A stretch of 64,000 nt of DNA from Pseudomonas mandelii (GTDB lineage: Bacteria > Pseudomonadota > Gammaproteobacteria > Pseudomonadales > Pseudomonadaceae): assembly GCF_900106065.1 (NCBI RefSeq), contig NZ_LT629796.1, forward strand, positions 5,742,501 to 5,806,500, in the 5' to 3' direction. The notes below the pieces were generated by a model, which saw only the letters and a program-made list of their open reading frames with translations, searched no databases and was not told the origin of the DNA. Every line of letters starts with the position of its first letter. The first letter of the stretch is position 1. A program made the position numbers and the translations under genes. Positions 40,180 to 48,334 of this stretch are shown here, one piece after another.

Positions 40180-41091
40180 GTGACGATTTCTGTGAAACTG
40201 ATCATTGCCGCTATTTACGTTGTATCCATTGCCTACGTCCATCTGCGTGGGCGGGTGCGCCACAAGCTGGGCCGCCAACTGAGCGATCACTCGTCGTTTC
40301 TCGCGCCGATCAATTGCTTCCTTTATCTGTTCTCGAAAATCCCCAACAAGCCTTATCTCGACCCGGCCGATTTCCCGGACCTGAGTCCGTTGCAGGCGCA
40401 CTGGGAAGAAATTCGCGCGGAAGGCCAGAACCTGCTCAGGGCCGGGGAGATCAAGCGCTCGAACCAATACGACGATGTCGGTTTCAACTCGTTCTTCAAG
40501 ACCGGCTGGAAGCGTTTCTACTTGAAGTGGTACGGCGACAGCCATCCTTCGGCGACGAAACTCTGCCCGCGCACCACTGAGTTGGTGCAAAGCATCGGGT
40601 CGATCAAAGCCGCGATGTTCGCCGAGTTGCCACCGGGTTCCAAACTGGTCCGCCACCGCGATCCCTACGCCGGCTCGTACCGTTATCACCTGGGCCTGGA
40701 AACGCCGAACGATGCCGGTTGCTACATCAACGTCGATGGTGAGAACTACCACTGGCGCGATGGTGAAGCGGTGATGTTCGACGAGACCTTCATTCACTAC
40801 GCCGAAAACACCACTCAGCAGAACCGCATCATTCTGTTCTGCGACGTCGAGCGGCCGATGAAGTATCGCTGGGCGGCGGCGTTCAATGGCTGGTTCAGCC
40901 GTAACGTGATGTCGGCGGCGGGCGCGCCGAATGATGCCGGGGACAAGACCGGGGGCATCAACCGGCTGTTTGCCAAAATCTACGCGATTCGGCTGCGGGG
41001 CAAGGCGCTGAAGAAGCGTAATCGCAAACTTTACTACCTTGAAAAGTGGGCGATCTTTGGTGGGTTGCTGGCGGTATTTGTGCTGATCTGA
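40180..41091 (+). CDS. lpxO: LpxO-type Fe(II)/2-oxoglutarate dioxygenase
   Basis: This is an inner-membrane-anchored aspartyl/asparaginyl beta-hydroxylase family protein; LpxO hydroxylates the secondary acyl chain of lipid A at C2. An N-terminal helix (VKLIIAAIYVVSIAYVHLRG) and a C-terminal helix (WAIFGGLLAVFVLI) flank the catalytic domain with the HRDPYAGSYRYHLGL (H-x-D) and MFDETFIHYAENTTQQNRIIL (His and Arg) motifs. The start is uncertain: GTG at 40180 or GTG at 40192, neither with a strong ribosome site. Length 299-303 residues is normal. Confidence 0.88.
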   Translation: MTISVKLIIAAIYVVSIAYVHLRGRVRHKLGRQLSDHSSFLAPINCFLYLFSKIPNKPYLDPADFPDLSPLQAHWEEIRAEGQNLLRAGEIKRSNQYDDVGFNSFFKTGWKRFYLKWYGDSHPSATKLCPRTTELVQSIGSIKAAMFAELPPGSKLVRHRDPYAGSYRYHLGLETPNDAGCYINVDGENYHWRDGEAVMFDETFIHYAENTTQQNRIILFCDVERPMKYRWAAAFNGWFSRNVMSAAGAPNDAGDKTGGINRLFAKIYAIRLRGKALKKRNRKLYYLEKWAIFGGLLAVFVLI

Positions 41092-41115
41092 ATGTTGTAT
41101 GCCGGCTTGCAAACC

Positions 41116-41181
41116 CTTCGCGAGTTGGCTCGCTCCTACAGTTGACCGCGATCATTTGTAGGAGTGAGCCTGCTCGCGAAG
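41116..41181. repeat. REP palindrome pair
   Basis: CCTTCGCGAGTTGGCTCGCT plus CCTACA faces an inverted partner (TGTAGGAGTGAGCCTGCTCG) 15 bp away. It lies between the convergent lpxO and ku genes and may act as a transcription stop. Confidence 0.8.
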
Positions 41182-41211
41182 GGGGCCTGACATCCAACGC
41201 GAAAACAACAA

Positions 41212-42072
41212 TCAGCCACGAGACGTCTTCGTGGCTTTTTTGTTCGCTGCAGGTTTAGCCGCCGGTTTGGCCTTGCCGGCAGTCTTGCCACCCAGACTAC
41301 GTTTAAGCAATTCAGTCAAATCAATCACATCAGCCGTCTTGCGTTCCTCTTCACCCGTCGCCGTTTCCACATCCTCGATCTTGCCTTCGTTCGCCTTCTT
41401 CTCGACCAGCGCCATGATCTTGTCTTCAAAACTGTCGCGATAATCCTCGGGCTTCCAGTCGGCGCTCATGTCCTGCACCAGACGCTTGGCCATGTCGAGT
41501 TCGCCCTTGGCCAGTTCGGGCTTGGTCACCTCAGGCCCCAGCTCTAGCGTATCGAGGCTGCGTACTTCAGCGGGCCAACGCAGCATGACCAGCACCATGG
41601 CCGATTCCAGGGGCATCAGCGCCGCCAGGTGCTGACGGGTATGCAGGACAACATGGGCGAGGGCGACTTTATTGGTTTTGCTGAGGGTTTCGCGCAACAG
41701 CGCATAGACCTTACCGCCGCGTTTATCCGGCGCGAGGTAGTAGGGCGTGTCGATGTTTTGCAGGGGGATCTGTTCGGCGTCGACAAAAGAGAAGATGTCG
41801 ATGGTCTGCGTGGACAACGGGTGCGCCGACTTGATTTCTTCCTCACTGAGGACCACGTACCGGCCCTTTTCGTACTGCACACCTTTGACGATGTGTTCCT
41901 TGGTGACCTCCTTGCCAGTGACCTTGTTGACGCGTTTGTAACCGACCGGCTCCATGCTACGGCTGTCGAGCCAGTCGAAATCCACCCCCTGCGAGGACGT
42001 CGCCGACACCAGCGCCACAGGGATATGCACCAGCCCGAAACTGATTGCGCCTTTCCAGATTGCCCGTGCCAT
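41212..42072 (-). CDS. ku: Ku protein, non-homologous end joining
   Basis: This 286-residue bacterial Ku binds broken DNA ends as a homodimer and recruits LigD. The beta-barrel core is clear (MARAIWKGAISFGLVHIPVA, YKRVNKVTGKEVTKEHIVKG, RYVVLSEEEI). The C-terminus is a Lys/Ala/Pro-rich basic tail (KPAAKPAANKKATKTSRG), the usual extension for DNA and LigD contact. No ligD is encoded in the window; its usual partner must be elsewhere. Confidence 0.95.
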   Translation of the reverse strand: MARAIWKGAISFGLVHIPVALVSATSSQGVDFDWLDSRSMEPVGYKRVNKVTGKEVTKEHIVKGVQYEKGRYVVLSEEEIKSAHPLSTQTIDIFSFVDAEQIPLQNIDTPYYLAPDKRGGKVYALLRETLSKTNKVALAHVVLHTRQHLAALMPLESAMVLVMLRWPAEVRSLDTLELGPEVTKPELAKGELDMAKRLVQDMSADWKPEDYRDSFEDKIMALVEKKANEGKIEDVETATGEEERKTADVIDLTELLKRSLGGKTAGKAKPAAKPAANKKATKTSRG

Positions 42073-42265
42073 GGTCGTCTACTCGCGAGTGATGTGTTCA
42101 GGTGACCCGCGGCGCGGCGCAAAAGTTTCAGCGGGCTGCGGCCCGGTCCTGCTGGACCGTCAACTGGTGTTACATCTTAAGAAAGAGGTTTTAGTTAACA
42201 AATCCGAACCCCGGGCGTAGCGTGCTATCGAAGATTCTATCCACGCTGACGCCCAGAGGCTTCCC

Positions 42266-42613
42266 ATGAACAGATTCGTGCTCGCCTGCACCGTACTGGC
42301 ATTCAGTGGCCTGATGAGTCAGCTGGCCCAGGCCTCGCCACCATCGTCGATGCTGCTGGCCCAGAGCCCCACGGGCAATTCCAGCAACCCCTACAATAGC
42401 CCGATCCGCCGGGCCAATCCCAATAGCATGCAAGGCACACAACCCGCAGCCCCGGTCATTCGCGGGCCAAATACCGTCCCGGTGCCCCGTTCACCGACCC
42501 TTGATAACGGCGGCATCGGCAATCGCTATCCCCAGAACCATACCGCTCCCGCCAGCCCACCCAAATTCATTCCCAATCCGCCCCCTCGAGATGCAGGCAC
42601 AAGCAACCGTTGA
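42266..42613 (+). CDS. Small exported Pro/Asn-rich protein of unknown function
   Basis: This 115-residue protein has a signal peptide (MNRFVLACTVLAFSGLMSQLAQA-S). The mature region is low-complexity and rich in Pro, Asn, Ser and Arg (for example SPTGNSSNPYNSPIRRANPN and PPKFIPNPPPRDAG). No domain is recognised. It precedes the aldose dehydrogenase gene by 51 bp in the same direction and may be co-transcribed. Periplasmic or surface location is inferred from the signal only. Confidence 0.65.
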   Translation: MNRFVLACTVLAFSGLMSQLAQASPPSSMLLAQSPTGNSSNPYNSPIRRANPNSMQGTQPAAPVIRGPNTVPVPRSPTLDNGGIGNRYPQNHTAPASPPKFIPNPPPRDAGTSNR

Positions 42614-42664
42614 ACGGCAGGACAGCGTTCTTGCCAGCTATTCGAACGACAAAAGGAATCGTGC

Positions 42665-43816
42665 ATGTTGCGTAAAACCCTCTTGGCCACCTTCTGCGCC
42701 AGCGTACTGATCACCGCCACGGCACCCGTTCTTGCGGCACCGCCCCAGGAGATGAAAAGCGAACAAGGCACCCTTGAGGTCTGGCAAGTTGCGAAGGGCC
42801 TGGAACATCCGTGGGCTCTGGCGTTCCTGCCCGATCGCAGGGGCATGCTGGTCACCGAACGGCCCGGCAACCTGCGAGTGGTGGATTACGATGGCAAGCT
42901 CTCGGCACCGATCAATGGGGTGCCAAAGGTCTGGGCCAAGGGGCAGGGCGGCTTGCTGGACGTGGTGCTGTCGCCCGACTTCAAGCAGGACCGGACGGTT
43001 TATCTGTCTTACGCCGAGGGCGGTGGTGCGGGCGACAAGGCCGGTACGGCGGTCGGGCGAGGCCAGTTGTCCGAGGACCTGAAAACCCTCAAGGACTTCA
43101 AAGTGATTTTCCGCCAGGAGCCGAAGCTGTCGGTCGGCAACCACTTCGGCTCTCGATTGGTGTTTGATCGCGACGGCTACCTGTTCATCACCTTGGGCGA
43201 AAACAACGATCGGCCGACCGCTCAGGACCTCGACAAGCTGCAAGGCAAGGTCGTGCGAATCTACCCGGACGGCAAGGTGCCGGACGACAACCCCTTTGTC
43301 GGGCAGTCGGGCGTACGCCCGGAAATCTGGTCCTATGGCCAACGCAATCCGCAAGGCGCAGCGCTCAATCCATGGACTGGCGTGCTCTGGGAAAACGAGC
43401 ATGGCCCCCGCGGCGGTGATGAAATCAACATCATCGAACGCGGCAAGAATTACGGCTGGCCGCTGGCGACCCACGGCATCAACTATTCCGGACAACCAAT
43501 CCCGGAAGCCGAGGGCAAGACCGCAGAAGGCGCCGTGGCGCCGCACCATGTCTGGGAAAAATCCCCCGGCCTCAGTGGCATGGCGTTCTACGACGCTGAT
43601 CGCTTCAAGGCCTGGCAGCACAACGTGTTCATCGGTGCGCTGGTGAGCCAGGAGCTGATCCGCTTGCAGGTCGATGGCGACAAAGTGGTTCACGAAGAGC
43701 GCTTGCTCGGCGAACTCAACAAGCGCATCCGCGATGTGCGACAGGGGCCGGACGGCTACTTGTATGTGCTGACCGATGAGGACGACGGCGGGCTGTACAA
43801 GGTAGGCCTGAAGTAA
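42665..43816 (+). CDS. PQQ-dependent soluble aldose sugar dehydrogenase
   Basis: This 383-residue periplasmic quinoprotein of the glucose/sorbosone dehydrogenase family (YliI/Asd type) has a signal peptide ending at APVLAA. A six-bladed propeller pattern includes HPWALAFLPDRRGMLVTERP, GQGGLLDVVLSPDF, LSVGNHFGSRLVFDRDGYLF and GHG/ENEHGPRGGDEINII. Such enzymes oxidise aldoses with PQQ; the physiological substrate is uncertain. It ends just before a REP pair and converges with the GNAT-C39 gene. Confidence 0.88.
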   Translation: MLRKTLLATFCASVLITATAPVLAAPPQEMKSEQGTLEVWQVAKGLEHPWALAFLPDRRGMLVTERPGNLRVVDYDGKLSAPINGVPKVWAKGQGGLLDVVLSPDFKQDRTVYLSYAEGGGAGDKAGTAVGRGQLSEDLKTLKDFKVIFRQEPKLSVGNHFGSRLVFDRDGYLFITLGENNDRPTAQDLDKLQGKVVRIYPDGKVPDDNPFVGQSGVRPEIWSYGQRNPQGAALNPWTGVLWENEHGPRGGDEINIIERGKNYGWPLATHGINYSGQPIPEAEGKTAEGAVAPHHVWEKSPGLSGMAFYDADRFKAWQHNVFIGALVSQELIRLQVDGDKVVHEERLLGELNKRIRDVRQGPDGYLYVLTDEDDGGLYKVGLK

Positions 43817-43842
43817 CCCGATTCGACCTCTCTGGAGGTTTG

Positions 43843-43930
43843 GTGGCGAGGGAGCTTGCTCCCGTCCGACTGCGGAGCAGTCGCTTGAATGGGGCGCTTT
43901 GCACCCAGCGGGAGCAAGCTCCCTCGCCAC
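43843..43930. repeat. Paired REP palindromes (BIME-like)
   Basis: GTGGCGAGGGAGCTTGCTCC at 43843 and its inverted partner ending at 43930 flank a 40-bp spacer with GGAGCAGTCGC. It is the same family as 6311-6440 and sits between two convergent genes. Confidence 0.85.
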
Positions 43931-43934
43931 AGGT

Positions 43935-45032
43935 CTATTTTCGGCAGTAGATAATCACCGCCGCCCGAAGCTTGCCCCGGCCAAAACTGCACATCTTGTC
44001 GAACTCACCGTGGCTGACCGGCAAATGCTGGCAGTCCATCGGTTGGCGATGTTGGCTGTGGTCCACATCCGGGTCGTGCAGGTAGACAAATTCGTCATCG
44101 CAATCGGTGACGATCACCCAATGCGGCGCCTTGGAGCGGGTCAGCCGATAGCTGCTGATCAGCACCAGCGGTTGTCCGCCATCGTTGAGTAAACGTGGAA
44201 GGTCCAGCGATCCACCAATCACACGCTCCACATCGGTTTCTTCCAACTGCGTGGTGAACTCCTCGTGGACCAAACGCATTACGTCTTTTTTATGCTCATC
44301 GCGCACGCCATCGAGGAACAACGGTCCCGCCATGCTCAGTTGCAGCCGCACCCGAAAACCCCGACGCCAGGCCGCCAGCGCCAAGCCTTGAGGGCTGCAG
44401 CCGCCGTGACCTGAGGTCATGAACACCGTCGTCGCCTCGCGCCAGATTTGCAGTTCCTCGCGGCGTTCCAGCCAACGCTCACCTTGCAGCGCGCCCATGG
44501 CCATCAGCAGGCAAGCCGGGCCGCAGGTGAAATCGGTGGTCTGCCGGTACCACGGGACCTTGATGTTGCGCGAATCGCAGTGCTCAAGAATGCGTTTTTC
44601 CAGGCGCAGCGCATCGGCATGGTCCTGGTAATAATCATGGATCAGCGCGAAACGCCGGTAACCATTGCGCTCATACAAGACAATCGCCGCCGGGTTGTCG
44701 ATCCGCACTTCAAGGCGCAAGTAGGCGCAATCATGTTCAAGGGCGCAGGATTCGATGCGTTTGAGCAACTGCTTGCCCAGTCCGCTGCCGCGGGCCTCGG
44801 TCGCGATCGCAATCGAGTAAAGCCGCGCCAGCGAGGTGCCTCGGTGAAACAGCACCACCGCATAGCCGACCAATTGCTCGCCATGCTGGGCCACCAACAA
44901 CTGCCCGTGCGCTCGAGTGATCATCCACAGAAAGCTGCGACTGTTGAGCCGGTCCGTGGTGAAACATTGCTGTTCGAGTTCCAGCAGCGCGGGTAAGTCT
45001 TCAACTACCGCCAAGCGAAAGACAGTGTTCAT
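43935..45032 (-). CDS. GNAT acetyltransferase fused to a C39-like peptidase
   Basis: This is a 365-residue two-domain protein. Residues 1-150 form a RimI-like GNAT domain (LARLYSIAIATEARGSGLGK binds acetyl-CoA; RLEVRIDNPAAIVLYERNGY). Residues about 165-365 are a C39/papain-like domain with the catalytic Cys in RQTTDFTCGPACLLMAMGAL and His/Asp in KAPHWVIVTDCDDEFVYLHD. It starts at 45032, divergent from the RimK-like ligase gene with 92 bp between. This pairing is known from comparative studies of ATP-grasp amidoligases; a role in making or maturing a small peptide is inferred. Confidence 0.85.
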   Translation of the reverse strand: MNTVFRLAVVEDLPALLELEQQCFTTDRLNSRSFLWMITRAHGQLLVAQHGEQLVGYAVVLFHRGTSLARLYSIAIATEARGSGLGKQLLKRIESCALEHDCAYLRLEVRIDNPAAIVLYERNGYRRFALIHDYYQDHADALRLEKRILEHCDSRNIKVPWYRQTTDFTCGPACLLMAMGALQGERWLERREELQIWREATTVFMTSGHGGCSPQGLALAAWRRGFRVRLQLSMAGPLFLDGVRDEHKKDVMRLVHEEFTTQLEETDVERVIGGSLDLPRLLNDGGQPLVLISSYRLTRSKAPHWVIVTDCDDEFVYLHDPDVDHSQHRQPMDCQHLPVSHGEFDKMCSFGRGKLRAAVIIYCRK

Positions 45033-45124
45033 ATGACCGCCGTAAAAGTTACGTAACGAAACGGGACTTTCGAAAAAGTTCGTGCTTAATAGGAAAGGTC
45101 TTGTTCTCCAACGGATCAATCACT

Positions 45125-46699
45125 ATGTCAGCGGTACAAGGTCATTGGCGCGAAGTATCCGAGCAAACTTTGCCGACAGCAACTTATTTAAATGATGCAG
45201 GCAGAACTTCAAGTCAGTTGATTATCATCGTCGAACGCAAGGAAGACTGGGCCTCGTATTTCCCCAGCGAGGACATTGTCAGCGCTCAGGAATACCTCGA
45301 GCAGACGCGGGACAACGAACAGGGCAAGCGGGTCCAGGTGATCAACCTGTGCCGCAGCTACAAGTACCTGGGCCACGGTTATTACTGCTCGTTGCTGGCC
45401 GAAGCGCGGGGGCACAAGGTCATTCCGTCGGTGCGCACCATCAGTGAGCTGACCAAGAAGTCGTTGTACGGCCTGGCCCTTGATGACCTGGATAAACCCC
45501 TGGAAAAAGCCCTCAGCAACCATCTTTACAGCGACACCGAAGGCTTTACCCTGACGTTGTACTTCGGCAAAACCAATATAGAACCCTTGCAGGATCTGGC
45601 GCGTCAGTTGTTTGAAGTGTTTCCCTGTCCGATATTGTTAGTTGAGTTTCGCCGAACAAATGGCTGGCACATTGAAGGTATAAAGTCCGGGGCGTTGCAT
45701 AAGTTACGTGAAGACCAGGAAGATCAATTTGCCAACTCTCTGGACAGTTTCAGTCGCAAGATCTGGCGCGTGCCGCGTTCACGGCGGCTGGCCCGTTATG
45801 ACCTGGCCATCCTGCATGATCCGCAGGAAGCCTTGCCTCCTTCCAATGCGAAGGCGCTGGATAATTTCGTGCGCGTCGGTAAGACCTTGGGCATTGATGT
45901 CGAGCTGATCGAGCGCAAGGACTACGCACGCATTGCCGAATACGACGGCCTGCTGATTCGCGAGACCACCAGCGTTGACAACCACACCTATCGCTTTGCC
46001 AAAAAAGCCGAGAGCGAAGGGTTGGTGGTGATGGACGATCCGGCGTCGATCCTGCGCTGCACCAATAAGGTCTACCTGACCGACTTGCTCAAGAGCCATC
46101 AACTCGGCATGCCCGCCACCGAAATCCTCTATAAGGAACGACCGGAAGATTTCGAACGGGTCGGCGAGCGCCTGGGCTTTCCCTTGGTGCTGAAGATCCC
46201 CGACGGCTGTTTCTCCCGGGGCGTGATCAAGGTCGAAAGCCAGCAAGCCTTGCTCGAAGCGACCGCCGAACTGTTCGAACACTCGGTGCTGTTGCTGGCC
46301 CAGGAATTTTTCTACACCGAATACGATTGGCGTATCGGCGTGCTCAACCGCAAACCGATCTTCGCCTGCCAATACTTCATGTCCAAGGGCCATTGGCAAA
46401 TCTACAACCACAAGGCCAAGGGCCAGGACATCAACGGCGAATGCCGCACCCTGGCGGTCCACGAAGCGCCGCGCGCCGTGGTGGAGCTGGCCGTGAAAAC
46501 CGCCAATCTGATCGGCGACGGCCTCTACGGCGTGGACCTCAAGCAGTCCGGCGACAAAGTGGTGGTGATCGAAGTCAACGATAACCCGAACATGGACGCC
46601 GGCATCGAAGACGCGTACTTGCAGGACGATTTGTATTCGCTGGTACTGGAAGAGTTCGTCCGTCGCCTGGAACTGAAACGTCGCGGCCAGGCCTGGTGA
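45125..46699 (+). CDS. RimK-like ATP-grasp peptide ligase with RLAN N-terminal domain
   Basis: This is a 524-residue protein. Residues 1-200 match the RLAN domain (QLIIIVERKEDWASYFPSED, CRSYKYLGHGYYCSLLAEAR). Residues about 230-524 form an ATP-grasp ligase (GFPLVLKIPDGCFSRGVIKV binds ATP; DWRIGVLNRKPIFACQYFMS; GVDLKQSGDKVVVIEVNDNP with the metal ligands E-x-N-D-N). Such ligases join amino acids or peptides by acyl-phosphate chemistry. The partner GNAT-C39 gene is divergent. The product is unknown. Confidence 0.85.
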   Translation: MSAVQGHWREVSEQTLPTATYLNDAGRTSSQLIIIVERKEDWASYFPSEDIVSAQEYLEQTRDNEQGKRVQVINLCRSYKYLGHGYYCSLLAEARGHKVIPSVRTISELTKKSLYGLALDDLDKPLEKALSNHLYSDTEGFTLTLYFGKTNIEPLQDLARQLFEVFPCPILLVEFRRTNGWHIEGIKSGALHKLREDQEDQFANSLDSFSRKIWRVPRSRRLARYDLAILHDPQEALPPSNAKALDNFVRVGKTLGIDVELIERKDYARIAEYDGLLIRETTSVDNHTYRFAKKAESEGLVVMDDPASILRCTNKVYLTDLLKSHQLGMPATEILYKERPEDFERVGERLGFPLVLKIPDGCFSRGVIKVESQQALLEATAELFEHSVLLLAQEFFYTEYDWRIGVLNRKPIFACQYFMSKGHWQIYNHKAKGQDINGECRTLAVHEAPRAVVELAVKTANLIGDGLYGVDLKQSGDKVVVIEVNDNPNMDAGIEDAYLQDDLYSLVLEEFVRRLELKRRGQAW

Positions 46700-46706
46700 A
46701 CGGCCG

Positions 46707-47630
46707 ATGATCAAAAGCTTTCAACTGGACGGCGGCGCCTTGCATGCCGTCGAACGACTGGATGCCGAGGTAATGCTGTTCAGCAACCCCGATGCCGCCG
46801 AACGGGATCTGTTGCACAGCCATTTCAAGCTTGATGAGCACGCGTTGGCCTCGGCCCTGGACCCTGACGAGGTGTCGCGCATTGAGTTCCATCCCGACAA
46901 CCTGTTCCTGATCTGGAAGCGCCCGGAAAATTACTCCGGTGCCGGCAGCCTGGCGTTCGAAGTGTCGTCCTGTGGCCTGTTGTTTTCTGCACAGCGCCTG
47001 CTGGTGATCGCCACCGACGATGCGCCGCTGCACGGGCTCGGCACCCGGCAGCGGTTGAACACGCCGCTGGATGTGCTGCTCGATCTGCTGTTCAACAACA
47101 TCCATCACTATCTGGGCCACCTGAAGGTAATCAAGCTGGTTGCCCGGGAGTTGCAGCAGAAATTCAACGCCTCGATGCAGAACCAGCACCTGATCCAGAT
47201 GTTCAACCTCAGCGAAAGCCTGATCTATTACATCAACGCGATTCACAGCAACGGCGCAGTGCTGACGCGGTTGCGCAATCATGCCGCCAAGGAACACTTC
47301 AGCGCCGAGGCCATCGGGCTGATCGACGACCTGATCATCGAAAATAACCAGTGCTATAAGCAGGCGGAAATTTACTCCACGGTGTTTTCCGGGCTGATCG
47401 ACGCCCGTGGCAACCTGATGAACAACAGCATGAACAATCTGCTGCGCAAGCTGACATTAATTAACGTGGTGTTTTTGCCGCTGAACCTGATTGCGAGCAT
47501 TGGCGGCATGTCCGAGTTCAGCATGATGACCGGGGACACGCCGTGGTGGGTGTCGTATCCGTTGTTTCTGACGGCGATGATGATTGGGGCGGGGGCGATG
47601 GTGCTTGGGCTCAGGCGGCTGGCGAAATGA
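46707..47630 (+). CDS. zntB: CorA-family transporter, ZntB type
   Basis: This is a 307-residue inner-membrane cation transporter. A long N-terminal soluble domain ends in two C-terminal helices, with the MNNLLRKLTLINVVFLPLNL stalk and the pore-loop motif GGMSEFSMM. CorA has GMN at this loop; here the triplet is GMS, so Zn(II) export/import of the ZntB type is likely but Mg(II) cannot be excluded. It starts 7 bp after the RimK-like stop and is probably co-transcribed with it. Confidence 0.8.
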   Translation: MIKSFQLDGGALHAVERLDAEVMLFSNPDAAERDLLHSHFKLDEHALASALDPDEVSRIEFHPDNLFLIWKRPENYSGAGSLAFEVSSCGLLFSAQRLLVIATDDAPLHGLGTRQRLNTPLDVLLDLLFNNIHHYLGHLKVIKLVARELQQKFNASMQNQHLIQMFNLSESLIYYINAIHSNGAVLTRLRNHAAKEHFSAEAIGLIDDLIIENNQCYKQAEIYSTVFSGLIDARGNLMNNSMNNLLRKLTLINVVFLPLNLIASIGGMSEFSMMTGDTPWWVSYPLFLTAMMIGAGAMVLGLRRLAK

Positions 47631-47651
47631 CGATGTCGACTGTCAGGCCGT

Positions 47652-47719
47652 CTTCGCGGGCAAGCCTCGCTCCTACAGGGGGATACGCTCCAATGTAGGA
47701 GCGAGGCTTGCCCGCGAAG
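47652..47719. repeat. Perfect 26-bp inverted REP pair
   Basis: CTTCGCGGGCAAGCCTCGCT plus CCTACA (47652-47677) is exactly mirrored at 47694-47719 with a 16-bp loop. It lies between convergent zntB and the DUF2834 gene. Confidence 0.85.
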
Positions 47720-47749
47720 GCTCTATCCGCAACACAACACTACTGTGGA

Positions 47750-48085
47750 TCAAACTCGCTGGCGTGCATCACCGCAATTCCTGCGATTCTTGAGCCCCCG
47801 AACCACGAGGTACAACAGCGGCCCGACGGACACGAAAACCGCCGTAATCAGCAGATACGGAATCACCGATAACCCCGACTGCCCACGCTTGCGCGCATCC
47901 TGGTACATCCAGACGCCTGCAAGTGTCGCCAACAGATAAAGATCAATCACCACCTGCGCAGTATCCGGGCGTGACATCAAACCGATGCCGAAGTCGATCA
48001 ACGACTGCTCCGCCTGAAACATCACGGAAACGGTGTAGCCGGCAAAGGCGATCAAGGCAATGAGGGGCAGGGCGACAGACTTCAT
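47750..48085 (-). CDS. DUF2834 small membrane protein
   Basis: This is a 111-residue protein with three hydrophobic helices. The motif YLLATLAGVWMYQDARKRGQ, then LSVIPYLLITAVFVSVGPLLYLV, fits DUF2834. The ATG at 48085 has AAGGACGGAAACC upstream; the longer frame to 48559 runs antisense into the ilvA leader and gene and is not real. Function unknown. Confidence 0.78.
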   Translation of the reverse strand: MKSVALPLIALIAFAGYTVSVMFQAEQSLIDFGIGLMSRPDTAQVVIDLYLLATLAGVWMYQDARKRGQSGLSVIPYLLITAVFVSVGPLLYLVVRGLKNRRNCGDARQRV

Positions 48086-48149
48086 GGTTTCCGTCCTTGG
48101 GACAATGAGCGATGTCCGCCAGCCTACAGAGACCGAGGAAAATTGACCA

Positions 48150-48178
48150 TTGACTTGCCCGCAACGCCCGGCTAATTT
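48150..48178 (+). promoter_or_regulatory. Sigma70 promoter of the ilvA leader
   Basis: -35 TTGACT (48150-48155) and -10 TAATTT (48173-48178) are spaced by exactly 17 bp. The expected start site, about 7 nt on, coincides with the A of the leader ATG at 48185. Confidence 0.75.
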
Positions 48179-48184
48179 CCAGCC

Positions 48185-48250
48185 ATGACTTCCACCGTAT
48201 TGCGCTGCCAGCCAAGCATTATTACCGCCATTCCTTATTTGGCGGGCTAG
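48185..48250 (+). CDS. Leader peptide of the ilvA attenuator (21 residues)
   Basis: The 21-codon frame starts ATG ACT TCC ACC GTA TTG and holds Ile at codons 12, 13 and 16, Thr at 2, 4 and 14, Leu at 6 and 19 and Val at 5. It ends ...LAG followed by TAG. Ile and Thr bracket threonine dehydratase (product pathway and substrate). The last codons contain GGCGGG (48241-48246), which can pair with CCCGCC of the terminator. Stalling at Ile-12/13 would leave GGCGGG free and prevent termination. There is no room for a ribosome site if transcription starts at the predicted site, so translation is probably leaderless. Confidence 0.75.
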   Translation: MTSTVLRCQPSIITAIPYLAG

Positions 48251-48268
48251 CTCACGACTGCAGCACCC

Positions 48269-48292
48269 AACCCGCCCTAGAGGCGGGTTTTT
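48269..48292 (+). terminator. Attenuator terminator upstream of ilvA
   Basis: AACCCGCC (48269-48276), loop CTAGA, GGCGGGTT (48282-48289), then Ts to 48292. It lies 43 bp before the ilvA ATG and 19 bp after the leader stop. The alternative pairing with 48241-48246 gives an antiterminator. Confidence 0.88.
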
Positions 48293-48334
48293 ACTTTCTG
48301 TCTCCTGGGCCCCGATCAATGTCAGGAGACGACC

